Of a stretch of 64,000 nucleotides of DNA, positions 12,721 through 22,900 are shown one piece after another; the stretch's first letter is position 1; the number at the start of each line of letters is the position of its first letter. A model generated the notes under the pieces. It saw only the letters and a list, made by a program, of their open reading frames with translations, was not told where the DNA came from and did no database searches. This DNA comes from Urechidicola croceus. Lineage in GTDB: Bacteria > Bacteroidota > Bacteroidia > Flavobacteriales > Flavobacteriaceae. A program made the translations under genes and the position numbers. The stretch is from assembly GCF_001761325.1 (NCBI RefSeq), contig NZ_CP017478.1, positions 2,067,501-2,131,500 of the forward strand. The letters are read 5' to 3'.

Positions 12721-12743
12721 AAATCCCACCAAGTGTGGGATTT
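12721..12743 (+). terminator. Intrinsic terminator after the second tonB
   Basis: AAATCCCAC, a 5-base loop, then GTGGGATTT, followed by TTTATTTTTATT. It closes the second tonB unit before deoC. Confidence 0.85.
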
Positions 12744-12784
12744 TTTATTTTTATTCGTACTTTCGTGATATTGAAATTGACCAT

Positions 12785-13525
12785 ATGAATATTTCTCAAT
12801 ACCTAGATTCAACGTATCTCAAAACGGCTCTTCAAGCAGATATAACTGTTGAACAGACTAAACAAAATGTAATTCATTTAATTGAGGAAGCAATTGAACA
12901 CCAATTTAAATTGGTTATGATTCGACCTGAATTCATTACACTTGCCAAAAAATTAATTGACGATGCAAAAAGCGACGTTCTAATTGGTACTGTAATTGGT
13001 TTTCATGAAGGAATAAATTCTATTTCTGATAAATTAAAGGAGGCTCAAAAAGCAATTGATGATGAAGTTAACGAGTTAGATTTTGTTATAAATTATAATG
13101 CATTTAAAAATGGGCAAATCAATTTGATTAAAGCAGAAGTTTTCAAAGGAACAAAACTAGCCTTAGAAAACAATAAAGTTATCAAGTGGATTATTGAAAT
13201 TGCAGCCTTAACAGATGAAGAAATTATCATAATTACACAATTAATCAGAGATATTGTTTTAGAAAACTTCGGCGAAGAAAAAGCAAAACATGTCTTTGTA
13301 AAATCTTCAACTGGTTTTTTTAAAACCGAAAATGGTAAACCAAACGGTGCAACTTTTGAAGGAATGAAATTGATTGTTGAAAATGCAAAGCCATTACAAT
13401 CTAAGGCTGCTGGTGGAGTAAGAAATTATGATGATGCTATTAAAATGATAGAAATGGGAGTTACAAGAATAGGCACGTCATCTGCCAAAAAAATAGTAGA
13501 CGGAGCAACAACTGAAGGGTATTGA
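12785..13525 (+). CDS. deoC: Deoxyribose-phosphate aldolase DeoC
   Basis: A class I aldolase splitting 2-deoxyribose-5-phosphate into glyceraldehyde-3-phosphate and acetaldehyde in deoxynucleoside catabolism. The 246-residue TIM barrel carries the Schiff-base lysine in VKSSTGF, the second active-site lysine in SKAAGGVRNYDDA, and the acidic strand ELDFVINYNAFKNG. Other deo genes are absent. The next gene begins 1 base after its stop, suggesting an operon deoC-acetyltransferase-remB, although the functions appear unrelated. TACTTTCG at 12758-12765 is a weak -7-like element upstream. Confidence 0.93.
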   Translation: MNISQYLDSTYLKTALQADITVEQTKQNVIHLIEEAIEHQFKLVMIRPEFITLAKKLIDDAKSDVLIGTVIGFHEGINSISDKLKEAQKAIDDEVNELDFVINYNAFKNGQINLIKAEVFKGTKLALENNKVIKWIIEIAALTDEEIIIITQLIRDIVLENFGEEKAKHVFVKSSTGFFKTENGKPNGATFEGMKLIVENAKPLQSKAAGGVRNYDDAIKMIEMGVTRIGTSSAKKIVDGATTEGY

Positions 13526-13526
13526 T

Positions 13527-14108
13527 ATGAATAAAGATTATTTCGCACATACTTCTGCTGTTATTGACGAAGGATGTGTAATTGGAAAAGGAACTAAAAT
13601 ATGGCATTTTAGTCATATAATGCCTAATTGTGAAATTGGTAAAAACTGTAACATTGGACAAAATGTAGTTGTATCTCCAAAAGTTGTTCTTGGAACCAAT
13701 GTAAAGGTTCAAAATAATGTTTCAATATACACAGGTGTAATTTGCGAAGATGATGTTTTTTTAGGTCCTTCTATGGTTTTTACTAATGTAATAAATCCTA
13801 GAAGTGCTATAAAGCGACGAGAAGAATTTAAAACTACACTTGTGAAAAAAGGTGCGAGTATTGGTGCCAATGCTACAATTATTTGTGGAAATACGATAGG
13901 TGAATATGCAATGGTTGGAGCAGGTACAGTTGTTACAAAAAATATCGAACCATACGCTCTAGTTATTGGTAATCCATCTAGACAAGTAGGTTGGATAAGT
14001 GAATATGGTCATCGTTTAGAGTTTGACCAAAATGGTGAAGCCATTTGCCCTGAAAGCAAAGAAAAATACAAATTAAAAAACAATATCGTGACTAAGGTTA
14101 CATCATAA
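13527..14108 (+). CDS. Left-handed beta-helix sugar N-acetyltransferase (WbpD/WlbB-like)
   Basis: A 193-residue hexapeptide-repeat acyltransferase. Imperfect [LIV]-G-X4 turns (AVIDEGCVIGKGTKIWHFS, IGKNCNIGQNVVV, and later SIGANATIICGNTIG) form the helix. The FTNVINPRS loop and the QVGWISEYGHRL tail are typical of enzymes that acetylate the 3-amino group of UDP-2-acetamido-3-amino-uronates in surface polysaccharide synthesis. The partner aminotransferase and dehydrogenase are not in the window, so the exact substrate is inferred. It lies 1 base after deoC and 7 bases before the RemB-like gene. Confidence 0.82.
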   Translation: MNKDYFAHTSAVIDEGCVIGKGTKIWHFSHIMPNCEIGKNCNIGQNVVVSPKVVLGTNVKVQNNVSIYTGVICEDDVFLGPSMVFTNVINPRSAIKRREEFKTTLVKKGASIGANATIICGNTIGEYAMVGAGTVVTKNIEPYALVIGNPSRQVGWISEYGHRLEFDQNGEAICPESKEKYKLKNNIVTKVTS

Positions 14109-14115
14109 TATAACT

Positions 14116-16191
14116 ATGAAAAAATATTTCTTAACGCTATCCTTTATTATTTTCACAATTTGTTCAATTGCTCAAATGGAAAAATATCCAGTTTATGAAG
14201 GCTGCGAATCATTGGACAATGAAACATTAAAAAATTGTTTTAAAACCAAAGTTTCTGAAGTTGTAACTGCAAATTTAAATTTACCTGAAACTGTTGTTAA
14301 TGATAATTTTAAAGGCAATGTGAATATTGTTTTTTATGTTAAAAGAGATGGAACATTTGAAGTATTGTATGTAAATACTCCATATCAAGAATTAAAGGAT
14401 GAAATAAGTAGAGTTTTTTCAGAATTACCAACTGTAGTTCCTGCTAAATACAATAATCATGATGTAGAGATGCAGTTTGTGCTTCCTATTACAATTCCTC
14501 TTGGTTCTGTTTTAACTGAAGAAACAAATGATGTCACATTAAATGAATCGATTTCTGAAAATGATTTTGCTGTAAATAAAAATGATGATTTAGATTTAAT
14601 AAAAACTGATTCATTAGAACTACTTGAGCACCATAGTCAATTAAACTTGCCATATACTCATCAAAACTATAGCAATATCGACTATTACTACAACAGAAGA
14701 CAAAATTCGCATACTGCCGTTAAGCCGTATGTGTATAGTGAAATAGAAGATTATGTAGATTTGGATGCACAAAAATCAAGTTTGATGATAAATAAATCTA
14801 CTTGGTTTGGCAAAAAACTATTAAATGAACACATGCTTCAAGTACAAGGAAAAGACTATTGGTTTACGATGGATCCTATTGTTGATTTACAAGTAGGAAA
14901 AGCAGATGACATCAATACTTATAATAATACACGAGGAGTTTTAATTCAAGGTGGTTTAGGTAAAAAGTTAAGTTTTTCTTCTACTATTTATGAAAGCCAA
15001 GGTCGTTTTGCAGAATATGTGAATCAATATGCAGAATCAATTAAACCAGCAGGTGGAAATCCAGCAATCATTCCTGGAAGAGGAATTGCCAAAGAATTCA
15101 AAACCGATTCATATGATTATCCTGTTGCAGAAGGTTACTTATCATACACACCAAATAAATTTTTAAATCTGCAATTTGGTCATGGTAAAAACTTTATAGG
15201 TGATGGATATAGATCAATGTTTATGTCAAACAATGCTTCACCTTACCCATTTTTTAAAGTGAATACCAAATTTTGGAAAATAAAATACACCAATCTTTGG
15301 ATGTGGTTAAGAGATGTAAGACCAGAAGTTACTGAAGATGGAGTTTTCAAACAAAAGTTTATGGCTACTCATTATTTAAGTTGGAATGTATCAAAAAAAC
15401 TGAATATTGGTTTATTTGAATCTGTTATTTGGGAAAATTCTAATGATAGAGGATTCGATATTAATTATTTAAATCCAATAATTTTTTATCGCGCTATTGA
15501 ATTTTCAACAGGCTCAAGAGGTGGAAATGCTGTAATTGGACTAAGTGCCAAATATAAATTCAACAACAAGTTTTCAATGTATTCTCAATTATTGATTGAC
15601 GAATTTACGACTAGTGAAATTGCCAAAGGAAATGGTTATTGGGGAAATAAAAACGGATTTCAAATTGGGGCAAAATATTTCAATGCTTTTAAAGTGAAAA
15701 ATCTTTATTTACAGGCCGAATATAATGTTGCGAGACCATATACCTATTCTCACAATGAACCTATCTTAAACTATGGTCATAACAACCAATCAATGGCGCA
15801 TACTTGGGGTGCAAACTTTAATGAATTTGTAGGAATTGCGAGTTATACGAAAGGTAGATGGTATGGAACTGCCAAAATAGTTGCTGGTAAAAAAGGATTT
15901 GATATTGAAGGAGATGCTACCAGTTATGGTGGTGATATTTACAGAGATTATTCTGATAGAAATAATGATTATGGTGTAGATTTAGGTCAAGGTAATACTA
16001 CAAACATATTTATTGGAGATTTACAAGTTGGATATTTGGTAAATCCAGCAACAAATTTAAAATTGTTTACCGGAATTACTTTTAGAAATTTCAATCCAGA
16101 AACAATCACAACAACATTTGACAAGACCAATACTACTTGGTTTAATGTTGGTTTAAGAACTGATTTATTTGATTGGACTTTTGATTTTTAA
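14116..16191 (+). CDS. remB: RemB-like outer-membrane protein with N-terminal TonB-C-like domain
   Basis: A 691-residue exported protein. The signal peptide covers residues 1-19 (ends ICSIAQ). Residues ~24-125 resemble a TonB C-terminal domain: YPVYEGCESLDNETLKNCF parallels VPVFPGC...DC in the two TonB proteins upstream. After a polar linker, residues ~200-691 form a beta-rich region like capsule-assembly Wzi proteins and flavobacterial RemB (motifs such as GHGKNFIGDGYRSMF and NYLNPIIFYRAIEFSTGS). RemB is associated with gliding motility in Flavobacterium johnsoniae; its exact role is unclear. The stop overlaps the convergent lipoprotein gene by 4 bases. The symbol is assigned by overall resemblance. 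Confidence 0.72.
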   Translation: MKKYFLTLSFIIFTICSIAQMEKYPVYEGCESLDNETLKNCFKTKVSEVVTANLNLPETVVNDNFKGNVNIVFYVKRDGTFEVLYVNTPYQELKDEISRVFSELPTVVPAKYNNHDVEMQFVLPITIPLGSVLTEETNDVTLNESISENDFAVNKNDDLDLIKTDSLELLEHHSQLNLPYTHQNYSNIDYYYNRRQNSHTAVKPYVYSEIEDYVDLDAQKSSLMINKSTWFGKKLLNEHMLQVQGKDYWFTMDPIVDLQVGKADDINTYNNTRGVLIQGGLGKKLSFSSTIYESQGRFAEYVNQYAESIKPAGGNPAIIPGRGIAKEFKTDSYDYPVAEGYLSYTPNKFLNLQFGHGKNFIGDGYRSMFMSNNASPYPFFKVNTKFWKIKYTNLWMWLRDVRPEVTEDGVFKQKFMATHYLSWNVSKKLNIGLFESVIWENSNDRGFDINYLNPIIFYRAIEFSTGSRGGNAVIGLSAKYKFNNKFSMYSQLLIDEFTTSEIAKGNGYWGNKNGFQIGAKYFNAFKVKNLYLQAEYNVARPYTYSHNEPILNYGHNNQSMAHTWGANFNEFVGIASYTKGRWYGTAKIVAGKKGFDIEGDATSYGGDIYRDYSDRNNDYGVDLGQGNTTNIFIGDLQVGYLVNPATNLKLFTGITFRNFNPETITTTFDKTNTTWFNVGLRTDLFDWTFDF

Positions 16192-17006
16192 AGACTACAA
16201 TTTCCTGTAACAACATCTTCATAAGTTGGGTTGTATCCATTAAAATTGGTAATAAAATCTCCTGTAAAGTTTGTGCTTTGCAATAAATTTTTAAGCGGAC
16301 AAAAATCAGTCAAACGATCATTTCCCATAATACTTATATTATTTGCATTGATAATATTATCTAAATCATAGATATTTGACAAAAAATTATTTTCTTGAAT
16401 TAATATATGTTGCTCAACACTTTTTAAATTTTGTAACCCTTCTAGTTCTGTTAGGGCATTATTCTCTCTAATAGTTAAATTTCTAAGAGAGGTCAATCCA
16501 TTTAATGAAAAAATACTGGTTAATCCTTCATTATTGATTATTGACAATTCAGTAAGTCGTGTTATGTTTTGTAGCCCAAAAACCACAAATAATTCTGGGT
16601 TATGCTCAATTAATAAACTACCATTTAATTGTGTTACATTTTGTAAACCTTCAAAGTCTGAAATTGAAGTATCTTGAATACTCAAAAAACCATTAATTTT
16701 AACCAGAGAGGTTAACTTATGTAAATTAAAAATGGGTCCATCAATTTCTTCTATCCACAAATTTTCTACTTCTGGGCAGCCTTCTAATCCAAAGGCATCA
16801 ACTTCGGCTTGTGATTTTAAAAAAACAGTTTGGGAACAATCAAAAACTGGTTCAATAATAACTTCCTCCTCTTCTTCTGGCTCTTCTTCAATTGGATTAT
16901 CTACAACTACAAAATCTGCATTCAAAATATCATCTCCAAAACCTATATGTGGATTTAAGCATGAAAATAAACATGCTAAGAACATTAAATAAATCAATTT
17001 TTTCAC
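16188..17006 (-). CDS. Surface lipoprotein with receptor L-domain / leucine-rich-like repeats
   Basis: A 272-residue predicted lipoprotein. MKKLIYLMFLACLFSC ends in a lipobox cysteine at residue 16. An acidic spacer (EEEPEEEEEVIIEP) follows, then about seven irregular 22-25-residue repeats of the type GLQNVTQLNGSLLIEHNPEL, similar to receptor L-domains and loosely to leucine-rich repeats. Such domains usually mediate binding; no ligand can be named. Acid-rich spacers after the lipid cysteine are typical of surface-exposed Bacteroidota lipoproteins. It lies 42 bases downstream of the OmpA gene on the same strand and may be the last gene of the adhesin transcript. Confidence 0.75.
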   Translation of the reverse strand: MKKLIYLMFLACLFSCLNPHIGFGDDILNADFVVVDNPIEEEPEEEEEVIIEPVFDCSQTVFLKSQAEVDAFGLEGCPEVENLWIEEIDGPIFNLHKLTSLVKINGFLSIQDTSISDFEGLQNVTQLNGSLLIEHNPELFVVFGLQNITRLTELSIINNEGLTSIFSLNGLTSLRNLTIRENNALTELEGLQNLKSVEQHILIQENNFLSNIYDLDNIINANNISIMGNDRLTDFCPLKNLLQSTNFTGDFITNFNGYNPTYEDVVTGNCSL

Positions 17007-17048
17007 TAACTAATATTTTGATATAAAGTTAGTTAAAAATTAATCAAA

Positions 17049-18662
17049 TTAAATTTCACTTTTAATAATCACGGGGTTTACAATTCTAAATTCTGTTCTT
17101 CTGTTGATTTGATGTTCTTCTTTACTACATTTAATACCATTCTTACAACGATTTACTAGTTCTGATTCACCATATCCTTTAGAAGTAATTCTATCGGCAC
17201 TAATTCCTCGTTTAACAATATAACTTACTGTTGAGAATGCTCTTCTTGCAGAAAGTGTTTCGTTATATTTCGAACTTCCTCTACTATCAGTATGTGAACC
17301 TCCTTCAACAATCAATTCTGGATATTTTTTCATAATAGCAACCACTTTTTCTAATTCTAATGCAGCATCAGGTCGAATATCAAATTTATTTAAATCAAAA
17401 TAAATTGGGTTGATTTTAATAAGAACTTTACCATTTACAACTGTAAATTCATCAATTTTTGGTCCAGGAGGTGGTGGAATTAAATTTAACTTAGAAGTAA
17501 CTGTCAACTTATCTTGATCTAAAGTTGAAAATTCTTTACTATCAGATTTAAAAGAGTTTTTACTTCCTGTAATTTTATAGTTTGACTTACAATCTATAGC
17601 AAATTCAAAAGTACCGTTTTCGGTAGTTATAAACTCCTCAATTAATTCATTATCTTTAAATAGACTTACTTTAGCTTTTGATAGCAATTCGTTAGTTTCA
17701 CTATTTTGTATAGTACCTTTTAGAGTTTGGTGGCATTCAAATTTTACTGGAGTCAATTCTTCAAATGCATAAATATCATCATCACCTTTACCACCTTCTC
17801 TATTTGAAGAAAAATAACCTTTATTTTTACCTATTTGATATACTATTGCAAAATCGTCTTTCTCACTATTAATTGGAGTACCTAAATTAACTGGGTAATA
17901 AAACTCATTAGTACTTGCTTGTTTTGTTGCATAAATATCTAATTCACCAAATCCATATGGTTGGCAATCAGAAGAAAAATATAATACATCATTCTCATCA
18001 ATAAAAGGAAACATCTCTTTTCCTTTTGTATTTACTTGAGGTCCTAAATTTTGTGGTTCTCCATACGTACCATCCGCAAAAATATCAACAACATAAATAT
18101 CGGTCATTCCATAGCCTCCGGGCATATTAGAAGTGAAATATAATTTATCTTCTTTATTATTTAATGTTGGATGACCAGATGAGTAATTATCATTATTAAA
18201 TGGGAGTTTTGTAATATTGGTCCATTGTCCTTCATCATTAACATTGGCCATAAATAATTGTACCAAAACATATCCTGTAGTATCACGTTTTACACCTTTT
18301 CCTTTTGTATAATTATCCCCTGAAAAATAAACAGTTTTTAAATCTTTCGTAAATGTTGCATTAGACTCATGAAACTTTGAATTAATTAATTTAGAAAAAT
18401 TAATACTATTTAAAATTTCTACATTATCAATTGTTCCTCTGTATAATTCTAAAAATGGTTGTTTATTTGGACTCCAAGTTTTTTTCTTTATTGTTCTTTT
18501 CCTTTTTGAAGAGGAATAAATTACAGTACTATCACCAAAATAAGAAACTCCAAAATCTGAATATTCAGTATTTACATCAAGATTTTTAATGCTATAATTT
18601 TCTTCTTGTGCATAACAGATAATCGAACAAATAAAGGATACTATTAAAATTAGTTTTTTCAT
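17049..18662 (-). CDS. OmpA-family protein with PD40 repeats, partner of the adhesin/SprF module
   Basis: A 537-residue exported protein (signal peptide ending CYAQ). Residues ~40-300 carry PD40/WD40-like beta-propeller blades such as YFTSNMPGGYGMTDIYV and YFSSNREGGKGDDDIYAF. A carboxypeptidase-regulatory-like Ig domain follows (TLKGTIQNSETNELLSKAKVSLF). Residues ~420-530 are an OmpA peptidoglycan-binding domain (FDIRPDAALELEKV, GGSHTDSRGSSKYNETLSARRA). This architecture is common in T9SS loci, where similar proteins (PorE-like) anchor secretion or adhesin components to the cell wall. It lies 17 bases after sprF, so it is probably co-transcribed with sprF and the adhesin. Confidence 0.85.
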   Translation of the reverse strand: MKKLILIVSFICSIICYAQEENYSIKNLDVNTEYSDFGVSYFGDSTVIYSSSKRKRTIKKKTWSPNKQPFLELYRGTIDNVEILNSINFSKLINSKFHESNATFTKDLKTVYFSGDNYTKGKGVKRDTTGYVLVQLFMANVNDEGQWTNITKLPFNNDNYSSGHPTLNNKEDKLYFTSNMPGGYGMTDIYVVDIFADGTYGEPQNLGPQVNTKGKEMFPFIDENDVLYFSSDCQPYGFGELDIYATKQASTNEFYYPVNLGTPINSEKDDFAIVYQIGKNKGYFSSNREGGKGDDDIYAFEELTPVKFECHQTLKGTIQNSETNELLSKAKVSLFKDNELIEEFITTENGTFEFAIDCKSNYKITGSKNSFKSDSKEFSTLDQDKLTVTSKLNLIPPPPGPKIDEFTVVNGKVLIKINPIYFDLNKFDIRPDAALELEKVVAIMKKYPELIVEGGSHTDSRGSSKYNETLSARRAFSTVSYIVKRGISADRITSKGYGESELVNRCKNGIKCSKEEHQINRRTEFRIVNPVIIKSEI

Positions 18663-18679
18663 TGTTTTTTATATATTTT

Positions 18680-19585
18680 CTAAAAGAATCTTGGACTCTT
18701 AATTTTTCTTCTATTAAAATCAAATAGCAACATAATTTCATGTGAACCAGAATTGAAGTCACCATAATTGGATGTTGTGTAATCGTAAGCATATCCTATT
18801 CTCAAATCTTCAGAAACATTGAACCCTAACATTCCACTTATTGAATCGTCTAATCTATAACTCAATCCTAATTCAAACGTTTCGCTAATTAAAGCATTTG
18901 CAGATAAATCAATTGAGACTGGTGCTCCTACTGCTGCTTTTACCATAAATGATGGTTTCAATTTTAAATCATTAGACAATTCAAATACATAACCTGAAGT
19001 TAAGAAATAATGCATTTTTTCGGATGCTGAACTTACAATTCCATCACCCTTTTCTAAATGTCTTGTTTCTAAAAAATTTGGAATTGCCAATCCTGCATAA
19101 AATTTTTCGGTGTAATAAAACATACCCGCACCGAAATTAGGGGATGATTTATTTATTGGTTCATTCAAATAGGTTTCTTCTTGATTGGTTAATAAACTTC
19201 TTACATTTAAAAAAGTGAATCCGGCTTTAATACCAAATGCCAAATTCCCTTCATCTGAAGTATGTATTGTATATGAGAAATCTGCATACACATTATCTTC
19301 ACTTGCTGGTCCAATTTCATCATGAATAACTGATAGACCTAAACCTACAGAGTTTCCTACTGGAGCATGAAGAGATAATGTAAATGTTTCTGGTGCTCCA
19401 TCTACACCGACCCATTGAGTTCTTCCTAACAAACCAATATTTAATGCTCCTCTTGACCCAGCATAGGCTGGATTTAAAACATTTTGGTTATACATATATT
19501 GTGTATATTGAGGATCCTGTTGAGCAAAAACCGAAGTGATTGACAAGAAGATTAAAATCCCAAACAATATTTTTGTTTTTTTCAT
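18680..19585 (-). CDS. sprF: PorP/SprF-family type IX secretion membrane protein
   Basis: A 301-residue outer-membrane beta-barrel. The signal peptide ends near SITSVFAQ and is followed by the family hallmark QDPQYTQYMYNQNVLNPAYAGSRG. The rest is amphipathic strands ending in EIMLLFDF. SprF-type proteins are dedicated partners of T9SS substrates with type B C-terminal domains; in F. johnsoniae SprF is needed for SprB export. The gene follows the adhesin by 66 bases with no terminator between them, matching the sprB-sprF arrangement. The symbol denotes family membership; genomes usually carry many paralogues. Confidence 0.9.
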   Translation of the reverse strand: MKKTKILFGILIFLSITSVFAQQDPQYTQYMYNQNVLNPAYAGSRGALNIGLLGRTQWVGVDGAPETFTLSLHAPVGNSVGLGLSVIHDEIGPASEDNVYADFSYTIHTSDEGNLAFGIKAGFTFLNVRSLLTNQEETYLNEPINKSSPNFGAGMFYYTEKFYAGLAIPNFLETRHLEKGDGIVSSASEKMHYFLTSGYVFELSNDLKLKPSFMVKAAVGAPVSIDLSANALISETFELGLSYRLDDSISGMLGFNVSEDLRIGYAYDYTTSNYGDFNSGSHEIMLLFDFNRRKIKSPRFF

Positions 19586-19651
19586 AAAATTGACTTTATA
19601 AACAAATTAATAAGAGTTAAAATCTCTTTTAAAATATATCTTTTTTTACTA

Positions 19652-19957
19652 TTATTTTCGAACATAAACCCAACCTGTTTTAGGTTTTCTACCATCTTTA
19701 TTGAAATAGATTGTATAGAAATAAGTTCCTGTTGGTACAATCTCATTACTGTTGATTGTCATTCTACCGTTAGAATATCCATCCCACCAAATAGGCTCTT
19801 TTGATGAATCTCCATTATGAGTATATGAATAAACCACATTACCCCATCTGTTAATGATTTCCATTGTAAAGTTTGGATAATAAACTTCTAAACCATCTAT
19901 TTCAAATACCTCGTTAGTGTTATCTCCATTTGGAGTAAATCCTTCAGGGATGAAAAA
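19652..19957 (-). other. Type B T9SS C-terminal domain of the adhesin
   Basis: The last ~102 residues match the gliding motility-associated C-terminal domain: FIPEGFTPNGDNTNEVF, then MEIINRWGNVVY, WDGYSNG, and PTGTYFYTIYF...GWVYVRK. In this family the domain targets the protein to the type IX translocon and, unlike type A domains, usually depends on a PorP/SprF partner; one is encoded immediately downstream. Confidence 0.9.
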
Positions 19958-22900
19958 ATCAGTATCAAGATCTAAATAATCAGGAATACCATCATCATCT
20001 AAATCATCATTCATTAAATCACCATCTCCATTTGTATCTTCTAAAATAGTATCAACTCCATCACCATCATCATCTGAATCTAAATAGTTTGGAATGCCAT
20101 CGCTATCAGTATCGTCATTTGTTGGGTCACCATCGTTGTCAATATCTTCATCGGCTGTATCTATTCCATCGCCGTCGTCATCTGAATCTAAATAATCTGG
20201 AATGCCATCGCCATCAGTATCGTCATTTGTTGGGTCACCATCGTTGTCAATATCTTCATCGGCTGTATCTATTCCATCACCATCATCATCTGAATCTAAA
20301 TAATCTGGAATGCCATCGCCATCGGTATCATCATTTGCTGGGTCACCATCGTTGTTAATATCTTCATCGGCTGTATCTATTCCATCACCATCATCATCTG
20401 AATCTAAATAATCTGGAATGCCATCGCCATCGGTATCGTCATTTGTTGGGTCTCCATCGTTGTCAATATCTTCATCGGCTGTATCTATTCCATCACCATC
20501 ATCATCGGTATCTTGGAAATCATCAACTCCGTCACCATCGGTATCTTGTGGTGTGTAATCTGGTCCATTTCCATCAACACCACCTTCAGCCCCATCAGGC
20601 AAACCATTGACTCCTACTGGACCATCAACTTGTCCATCATTATTAGCATCTAATTCTCCATGTCCTGATTCATCAACATCATTAATACCGTCGCCATCTG
20701 AATCAAGATCTAAACTGTCAATTATACCATCACCATCGGTATCTAATAATGGATCTCCATTTTGCTCTTCTTCATCTGTCAAACCATCATTATCATCATC
20801 TAAATCAATACTATCCTCTATTCCATCGCCATCAGAATCTGGACCTGGAGTGTCATCGGTATCATCTAAATAATCTGGAATGCCATCGCCATCGGTATCG
20901 TCATTTGTTGGATCACCATCATTATCGATATCTTCATCAGCAGTATTGATTCCATCGCCGTCGTCATCTGAATCTAAATAATCTGGAATGCCATCGCCAT
21001 CGGTATCGTCATTTGTTGGATCACCATCATTATCGATATCTTCATCAGCAGTATTGATTCCATCACCATCATCATCTGAATCTAAATAATCTGGAATGCC
21101 ATCGCCATCGGTATCATCATTTGTTGGGTCTCCATCGTTGTTAATATCTTCATCGGCTGTATCTATTCCATCGCCGTCGTCATCTGAATCTAAATAATCT
21201 GGAATGCCATCGCCATCGGTATCATCATTTGTTGGGTCTCCATCGTTGTCAATATCTTCATCGGCTGTATCTATTCCATCGCCGTCGTCATCTGAATCTA
21301 AATAATCTGGAATGCCATCGCCATCGGTATCATCATTTGTTGGATCACCATCATTATCAATATCTTCATCAGCAGTATTGATTCCATCACCATCATCATC
21401 TGTATCTTGGAAATCATCAACTCCGTCACCATCGGTATCTTGTGGTATATAATCTGGTCCATTTCCATCAACACCACCTTCAGCCCCATCAGGCAAACCA
21501 TTGACTCCTACTGGACCATCAACTTGTCCATCATTATTAGCATCTAATTCTCCATGTCCTGATTCATCAACATCATTAATACCGTCGCCATCTGAATCAA
21601 GATCTAAACTGTCAATTATACCATCACCATCGGTATCTAATAATGGATCTCCATTTTGCTCTTCTTCATCTGTCAAACCATCATTATCATCATCTAAATC
21701 AATACTATCCTCTATACCGTCGCCATCATTATCTGGACTAACAGTTATAGTCACTGTCGCGGTATCACACTGACCGTCATTATCACATACTTGGTATTCA
21801 AAACTATCTACCCCAATAAACCCTTCATTTGGTGTGTAAATAATTTCACCAGTTACTGGATCAATTGAAATACTTCCATTCGCTGGAGGTGTAATTTCTG
21901 TCACACTTGTTGGATCGATTGTGCCATCATCAGTATCATTTGATAAAATATCAATAGTCACTGGTGTGTCTTCAACAGTTGAGACTGAATCATCATTAGC
22001 AACAGGCAATTCATTTACATCATTCACCGTAACTGTTACTGTGGCTGTATCACATTGTCCGTCATCATCACATACTTGGTATTCAAAGGTATCCGTACCA
22101 TTAAAGTTTGCATCTGGCGTGTAGGTTACTTCTCCTGTGGTTGGGTCGATTGCGATAGTTCCGTTTGTTGGTGGCGTGATTTCTGTTACACTTGTTGGAT
22201 CGATCGTACCGTCTAAGTCGGTATCGTTTGATAAAATATCTATCGCTACTGCGGTGTCTTCATCTGTGGTTGCACTGTCGTCGTTGGCTACTGGTCCATC
22301 GTTGATGTCATTCACCGTTACCGTTACTGTGGCTGTATCGCATTGTCCGTCATCATCACATACTTGGTATTCAAAGGTATCCGTACCATTAAAGTTTGCA
22401 TCTGGCGTGTAGGTTACCTCTCCTGTGGTTGGGTCGATTGCGATGGTTCCGTTCGTTGGTGGCGTGATTTCTGTTACACTTGTTGGATCGATTGTACCGT
22501 CTAAGTCGGTATCATTTGATAAAATATCTATCGCTACTGCGGTGTCTTCATCTGTGGTTGCACTGTCGTCGTTGGCTACAGGTCCATCGTTGATGTCATT
22601 CACCGTTACCGTTACTGTGGCTGTATCACATTGTCCGTCATCATCACATACTTGGTACTCAAAGGTATCCGTACCATTAAAGTTTGCATCTGGCGTGTAA
22701 GTTACCTCTCCAGTGGTTGGGTCAATTGCGATAGTTCCGTTTGTTGGTGGCGTGATTTCTGTTACACTTGTTGGATCGATCGTACCGTCTAAGTCGGTAT
22801 CATTTGATAAAATATCTATCGCTACTGCGGTGTCTTCATCTGTAGTTGCACTGTCGTCGTTGGCTACAGGTCCATCGTTGATGTCATTCACCGTTACCGT

